This document shows, piece after piece, positions 59,559 to 64,000 of a stretch of DNA of 64,000 nt (the first letter of the stretch is position 1; every line of letters begins with the position of its first letter). The notes under the pieces are model-generated. The model ran no database searches and was not told the DNA's origin. It was given only the letters and a program-made list of their open reading frames with translations. The position numbers and the translations under genes are program-made. The stretch is from Verrucomicrobiia bacterium (lineage in GTDB: Bacteria > Verrucomicrobiota > Verrucomicrobiia > Verrucomicrobiales > DEV007), in NCBI GenBank assembly GCA_030425385.1, contig JAUIAH010000003.1, forward strand, positions 124,001 to 188,000, read 5' to 3'.

Positions 59559-60495
59559 GTCCCATCACTTCCAAGAGGCGTTCAAGGTCTTCATCACCGT
59601 AGTATTCGATCTCGATCCGGCCTTTCTTGTTGCCGGGAACGAGGCGCACGCTGGTGGCGAGATGTTCGCGCAGGCGATTCTGAATGTGAAAGAGCGCGCC
59701 GGGCAAAGCCGCTTCCGCTTGACTGGGCGTGGCTTTCTTAGGTTTCTTGTTGCTGCCTTTGTTAGGATCCTGGAGCTGTTGCAAGAGGCGTTCGGTAGCG
59801 CGGACGGTGAGGCCCTGTTTGACGACCGTCTCTGCAGCGAGCTTCTGGCTCTCCGTTTCCTTCAATCCCAGTATGACCTTGGCATGGCCAACGGAGAGGC
59901 GTCCCTGAGCCAGATGTACCTGGACATCAGGGTCTAATTCTAACAAACGCATGGTGTTCGCCACCGTCGCGCGATTCTTGCCCACGCGTTTGGCGATGTC
60001 CTCCTGGCGCATGCTGAAGTCTCGAGAGAGGCGCACGTAGGCCTCGGCTTCTTCGATGGGATCCAGGTCTTCCCGCTGAAGATTCTCGATGAGCGCCATC
60101 TCTAAGACGTCTTTGTCAGAGGCCTCGCGGATGATGACGGGGACTTTCGTGAGACCACTGATGCGTTGGCAGGCACGCCACCGCCGTTCACCGGCGATCA
60201 GCTCCAACTGGCCGTCCTCGGCAGCCCGAACGATCAGCGGTTGGATGACGCCGTGTTCTTGAATCGATTCCACCAGTTCTTGCAGCTGCTCTTCGCGGAA
60301 ATGTTTCCGGGGCTGAAGCGTGCTCGCCTGGATGCGCGAGATGTCCACTTCTTGAACGGCCTCTCCGTCAACGGGCTCGGCGGCTGGGCGTGCGCGTTTG
60401 GATGCTGCGAAGGGGGATTTCCCAGCATTCTCACCACGTTTCTCTGGAGACCCGATGAGGGCTCCGAGTCCTGTGCCCAGACCTGACTTTGCCAT
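59539..60495 (-). CDS. parB: Chromosome partitioning protein ParB
   Basis: The start is the ATG at 60493-60495 (MAKSGLGTGLGALIG), the classic ParB N-terminus; 318 residues. The CTP-binding ParB domain includes LQPRKHFREEQLQELVESIQ, EHGVIQPLIVR, IAGERRWRA and MALIENLQREDLDPIEEA. A helix-turn-helix follows (MRQEDIAKRVGKNRATVANTMRLL), with a C-terminal dimerisation segment. ParB binds parS sites and loads SMC with ParA (parA is not in the window). No parS-like 16-mer palindrome was spotted here. Confidence 0.95.
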   Translation of the reverse strand: MAKSGLGTGLGALIGSPEKRGENAGKSPFAASKRARPAAEPVDGEAVQEVDISRIQASTLQPRKHFREEQLQELVESIQEHGVIQPLIVRAAEDGQLELIAGERRWRACQRISGLTKVPVIIREASDKDVLEMALIENLQREDLDPIEEAEAYVRLSRDFSMRQEDIAKRVGKNRATVANTMRLLELDPDVQVHLAQGRLSVGHAKVILGLKETESQKLAAETVVKQGLTVRATERLLQQLQDPNKGSNKKPKKATPSQAEAALPGALFHIQNRLREHLATSVRLVPGNKKGRIEIEYYGDEDLERLLEVMGLELDEL

Positions 60496-60604
60496 GTAGC
60501 TCTTATGACGTCGAACTCGCCTCCTTGGCAAGTGATCTTCCTCTGGACGCCGACAAAGGCGTTGCGCGGAGGGGAGATTCAGCGCACGATCCGCCTGGAA
60601 CCCG

Positions 60605-61801
60605 ATGGACGCGACCTTTCCTGCCGATCCTCGTGCGACGGAGACTTTCGAGAAGGTCTTCGGGTGCGCGCCCCAATGGGGTGCCAGGGTGCCAGGCCGC
60701 GTGAATGTGATCGGGGAACACATCGACTACAATGACGGCACCGTCTTGCCCGCGGCGATCAACCGCTACCTGACGGTGCTTGCCGCCCCGAGCGAAGGGT
60801 CGGACGAGCTTCTGGTAAAGAGCGATCTCTTTCCGGAAGGGGCCCGTTTGAATCTCGCTGACATTCCCAGTGCGCAGGATCTGGAACCTCGGTGGATGCG
60901 TTATGTGCTAGGGGTGGTAGCGGGGTATCAACGTCTCGGAGTCTATGTGCCTGGGATGCAGGTGTGGGTGGAAAGTACGATCCCGGTAGGAAGTGGTTTG
61001 AGCAGTAGTGCGGCTTTGGAAGTTGCTTTCGCCACGCTCTTTGAATCAGCTAGTGGCAAGTCTCTGGCGCCGAAGCAGAAGGCGCTCTTGTGTCAACGCG
61101 CGGAACAAGAATTTGCTGGGGTGCCCTGCGGAATCATGGATCAGTTCGCTTGTGTGCTCAGTCAGAAAGATCACTTCCTAGACATCGATTGTCGCACCCT
61201 GGAGGTGGCGCACATTCCTTTCAGTGATCCCGACGTGACCTTGCTCATTGCCAACACAGGCGTGAGTCACGACTTGGCAACCTCAGAGTACGCCAAGCGC
61301 AAACGCGATTGCGAGTTGGCCTTGCGGCGCCTGGGACGCACGTCTTGGCGCGCTGTCACCGCCGATATCCTAGCCTCTGCTAGTGGCTTGTTAGAGGAAT
61401 CACTCTACAGGCGTGCGCGACACGTCGTAACCGAGATCGAGCGGGCACAAACAGCAGTAGACGCTGTTCGCGAACGGTCCTGGGAAGAGCTGGGAGAATT
61501 GATGGACGCGAGCCACCAGTCCCTAGCGGAAGACTATGAAGTGAGTTGTGCGGAATTGGATCATATGGTGGCGACCGGCCGAGAAATTGGATTGGCAGGT
61601 GGGGTGTATGGTGGACGCATGACGGGTGGGGGATTCGGCGGTAGCACCGTTTGGCTCATTCGAACAGAGGCGGCGGAAACGATCATGAATCGCATGGATG
61701 AAGGATTTGAGAAGCGCACGGGCCATGTGGCCGAACTCTTTGTCACCCGTCCGATGAGAGGTGCGCAAACGCTCACTTTTCCCGAAACGACTGCATCATA
61801 A
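60605..61801 (+). CDS. galK: Galactokinase
   Basis: This GHMP-family kinase phosphorylates galactose to galactose-1-phosphate in the Leloir pathway. It has the family signature GRVNVIGEHIDYNDG (near residue 31), the ATP-binding PVGSGLSSSAA (near 128), AGVPCGIMDQF with the catalytic Asp region, and a C-terminal GGRMTGGGFGGSTV. The 398 residues are normal. It is divergent from parB across 109 bp and followed 7 bp later by pyk. Other gal genes are not visible. Confidence 0.95.
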   Translation: MDATFPADPRATETFEKVFGCAPQWGARVPGRVNVIGEHIDYNDGTVLPAAINRYLTVLAAPSEGSDELLVKSDLFPEGARLNLADIPSAQDLEPRWMRYVLGVVAGYQRLGVYVPGMQVWVESTIPVGSGLSSSAALEVAFATLFESASGKSLAPKQKALLCQRAEQEFAGVPCGIMDQFACVLSQKDHFLDIDCRTLEVAHIPFSDPDVTLLIANTGVSHDLATSEYAKRKRDCELALRRLGRTSWRAVTADILASASGLLEESLYRRARHVVTEIERAQTAVDAVRERSWEELGELMDASHQSLAEDYEVSCAELDHMVATGREIGLAGGVYGGRMTGGGFGGSTVWLIRTEAAETIMNRMDEGFEKRTGHVAELFVTRPMRGAQTLTFPETTAS

Positions 61802-61808
61802 ACACACC

Positions 61809-63374
61809 ATGGAGATTCCTAACAATCGGCACAGCCTCACCAAGATCATTGCTACCCTGGGTCCTGCTTCTGGAGATGAAGCCACCATTGCCGCGCTGAT
61901 CCGCACGGGTGTGAGTGTCTTCCGAATCAACTTTTCGCACGGCAAACAAGCGGAGTTTGCGCGTATGCTAGACCTTGTGCGGCAGGTGGCGGATCAGCTC
62001 GGGCGGCCCATTGGCGTCTTGGGGGATTTGTCAGGACCCAAGGTGCGTGTGGGAGAAGTGGAAGAAGGTGGGGTGAAGCTAGAGAAGGGGCAACACGTGC
62101 GATTCGTCAAGCCGACGACGCGGACGACCGCGCAGACGCCGGTGACATTCTCAACCACTTGTCCGGAAGTGCTGGACGAAATCCAGCCGGATGAGCCCAT
62201 CTTGTTAGACGATGGCAGCGTTCGCTTGCGGTGCGTGTCCCGCGCGGGTGAGGGCGAGGATACCATTGTCACCGCAGTGGTGAATGTGGGCGGCGTGGTG
62301 ACCTCGTCTAAGGGCATGAATCTGCCCAAGACCAACCTGACCTTGCCTGCCCTGACGGAATACGACCAGACCTGTCTTGAGTTTGCGGTGGAGAAGGGGT
62401 TCGACTTTGTATCGCTCAGTTTCGTCCGCCATGCGGAAGATGTTCGAGCGATCAAGCAACGGCTGCGCGAGTTGGGAGCCCGGCCCCAGCCGGCACCGCC
62501 GACATCCAAGGGTTCGCCTAGCGCTTTTGCTAGTTATGGATCCCAGAAGTTTATCCCGGTGGTGTCGAAGATAGAGAAGCCTCAGGCCATCGATGCTTTG
62601 GAAGAGATAGTCTTTGAGACAGATGTGGTCATGGTGGCGCGGGGAGACCTTGGCGTTGAGATGGATCTGGCACAAGTGCCAGTGATTCAGAAAGAGATCA
62701 TTGCTGAATGCAATAATCAAGGAAAGCCTGTCATTGTGGCCACACAGATGCTCCAGAGCATGATCGAATCTCCAACGGCGACGCGTGCGGAGGTGAGCGA
62801 TGTTGCCAATGCTATTCTCGATGGTGCGGATGCCGTCATGCTGTCGGGAGAGACGGCCGTGGGCAAATATCCGGTCGAGGCGGTGAAGACACTGCGGGAA
62901 GTCGGGCTCTACACGCATCAGAAGCGGCGCGAAGATCCCAATTTGCCGTGGTTGCCAGGCAAGCCGCGTGCTTCGAAATATCGGACGGCTGCATTAGCGC
63001 GCGGGGTGGGGGTTGTGTTGCAAGAGTTGGAGGCTCCGTTAGTAGCTTGCTGGTCGTCCTATGGAGGAGGCGCGAGTTACCTCTCTCAATTGCGTCTCCC
63101 GCTGCCGGTAGTCGCATTCAGTGCGGACCGCGCCGCCTTGCGTCGCATGTCTATCATGTTTGGTGTGTGGCCGGAGTGGCGGGAACTCCCGGATCAGACG
63201 ACGGATTTCATTCGAGAGACCGATGGATTTCTCTTGGAGAAAGGTTGGGTCGAGAAGGGTGACCCCATTGTGGTGGTGCTAGGTGTGCCCATCGGTCGCC
63301 CCGGCCTGACCAACGATTTGCGCATTCACTATGTCGGCGATGACGTTGACACCGCCCCCTATCATGAGGCCTAA
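61809..63374 (+). CDS. pyk: Pyruvate kinase
   Basis: The enzyme converts phosphoenolpyruvate and ADP to pyruvate and ATP in the last step of glycolysis. The start is the ATG at 61809 ([19 protein letters not shown]), 521 residues. The barrel motifs are [84 protein letters not shown] and [26 protein letters not shown]. Near residue 225 a proline/serine-rich insert of about 20 residues ([16 protein letters not shown]) sits between barrel elements, which is unusual for the family. Confidence 0.96.
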   Translation: MEIPNNRHSLTKIIATLGPASGDEATIAALIRTGVSVFRINFSHGKQAEFARMLDLVRQVADQLGRPIGVLGDLSGPKVRVGEVEEGGVKLEKGQHVRFVKPTTRTTAQTPVTFSTTCPEVLDEIQPDEPILLDDGSVRLRCVSRAGEGEDTIVTAVVNVGGVVTSSKGMNLPKTNLTLPALTEYDQTCLEFAVEKGFDFVSLSFVRHAEDVRAIKQRLRELGARPQPAPPTSKGSPSAFASYGSQKFIPVVSKIEKPQAIDALEEIVFETDVVMVARGDLGVEMDLAQVPVIQKEIIAECNNQGKPVIVATQMLQSMIESPTATRAEVSDVANAILDGADAVMLSGETAVGKYPVEAVKTLREVGLYTHQKRREDPNLPWLPGKPRASKYRTAALARGVGVVLQELEAPLVACWSSYGGGASYLSQLRLPLPVVAFSADRAALRRMSIMFGVWPEWRELPDQTTDFIRETDGFLLEKGWVEKGDPIVVVLGVPIGRPGLTNDLRIHYVGDDVDTAPYHEA

Positions 63375-63387
63375 TCCACACGATGCT

Positions 63388-64000
63388 ATGAAACTCACAT
63401 GCGCGCTTTCCTTTCTCTTGCTAGGCCTGTTCTCAGCGCTGGCGGATGATCATGAACCGGCCAAGCCCAACGTCATCTTCATCATGGCGGATGATCTTGG
63501 CTATGGGGATCTAGGGTGTTTCGGTCAGACGAAGATCAAGACGCCGCGCTTGGATCAGATGGCGGCGGAAGGCATGAAGCTGACACAGTTCTATGCGGGA
63601 GCCACGGTGTGCGCGCCGTCTCGTTGTGTGCTCATGACAGGGCAGCACACGGGGCGCTGCTGGGTGCGTGGGAATGCAGGAGCAGGCAACATTGAAAGTC
63701 AGGCCCTCCGAGATGAGGACAAGACGATCGCCGAAGTGTTCAAGGACGCAGGTTATGCGACGGCGCTCTTTGGGAAATGGGGGTTGGGAGAAAGCACCTC
63801 TCCAGGACATCCCAATAATCAAGGTTTCGATGTGTGTTATGGCTATCTTAATCAACACCACGCCCACAATTACTATCCTAGTTTCCTCTATCGGAACAAG
63901 GAACGGGTAGCCTTGCGAAACGTCCCCCAGTGGGAGAATGCCGAGCGTGGAGAAGGCTGGAGCATGGAGCGGGTCGACTACACGCACGACCTCATTCATG
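63388..64000 (+). CDS. Secreted sulfatase, partial (3' end beyond window)
   Basis: Begins at the ATG 63388 ([19 protein letters not shown]), a signal peptide, and runs off the window after 204 residues. It has [20 protein letters not shown] (metal-binding Asp pair), then [17 protein letters not shown], the C-x-P-S-R motif whose Cys75 is turned into formylglycine. FGKWGLGES and [19 protein letters not shown] follow. It is a family S1 arylsulfatase, in this group usually acting on sulfated polysaccharides; the substrate cannot be told. It lies 13 bp after pyk but probably has a separate role. Confidence 0.92.
   Translation, partial: MKLTCALSFLLLGLFSALADDHEPAKPNVIFIMADDLGYGDLGCFGQTKIKTPRLDQMAAEGMKLTQFYAGATVCAPSRCVLMTGQHTGRCWVRGNAGAGNIESQALRDEDKTIAEVFKDAGYATALFGKWGLGESTSPGHPNNQGFDVCYGYLNQHHAHNYYPSFLYRNKERVALRNVPQWENAERGEGWSMERVDYTHDLIH

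Noticed and set aside
1-64000. tRNA, rRNA genes, CRISPR arrays, prophage or integrase genes
   Set aside because: None recognised. Intergenic gaps are short and showed no cloverleaf-like or repeat-spacer pattern; the only mobile-element gene is the RAYT.

Overview
The window looks like chromosomal DNA of a Gram-negative bacterium of the Verrucomicrobiota (PVC group). The evidence is a Minf_1886-family gene, LPS export and KDO synthesis genes, HPr kinase, a formylglycine-type sulfatase, and ThuA, CotH and GH9 secreted proteins with LamG, NHL and chitobiase-like modules. An HU-like protein of the planctomycete/verrucomicrobial type also fits. The assignment is inferred from gene content; no rRNA, tRNA or CRISPR array was recognised.

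Layout. (1) 1-5212, minus strand: kdsA-lptC-lptA-lptB-hpf-hprK-glycosyltransferase, an envelope/PTS-linked operon that resembles the proteobacterial kdsC-lptCAB-rpoN-hpf-pts cluster without rpoN. (2) 5418-18904: a type IV pilus/type II secretion-like locus. Two pilin-like genes on the plus strand converge on a long minus-strand operon of pseudopilins, a PilT-like ATPase, PilM/N/O/P-like proteins, a secretin, GspF and GspE. One pilin ends in a Gly-Asn repeat tail and another carries an EF-hand-like loop. (3) 19293-30579: housekeeping genes (ilvB, phosphodiesterase, DUF2288, HU-like, hydroxyacid dehydrogenase, mutS, rpsA), a secreted protein resembling a dead peptidase, and a small SelW-like gene at 25882-26106. 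That gene has an in-frame TGA at its redox position and a hairpin that fits a bacterial SECIS. (4) 30635-37799: a REP-associated transposase (RAYT) with REP-like repeats beside it and again at 36921-37120, enclosing a cluster of von Willebrand A, SGNH hydrolase and (beyond the distal repeats) YdcF-like membrane genes. (5) 37884-53057: large secreted proteins (CotH, NHL, purple acid phosphatase, GH9 with inserted modules, ThuA) with a YraN gene among them. (6) 53080-54803: asnS and a small membrane protein. (7) 54873-58400: an AT-rich RHS island holding a 5'-truncated RHS gene, an orphan metallopeptidase tip, two small secreted proteins and a second RHS remnant. (8) 58566-64000: M28 peptidase, parB, galK, pyk and the start of a sulfatase.

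The most notable observations are the probable selenocysteine-containing SelW/Rdx protein, the circularly permuted RHS fragments with an orphan protease tip, the RAYT/REP pair, and the pilin locus with repeat-bearing and calcium-loop pilins.
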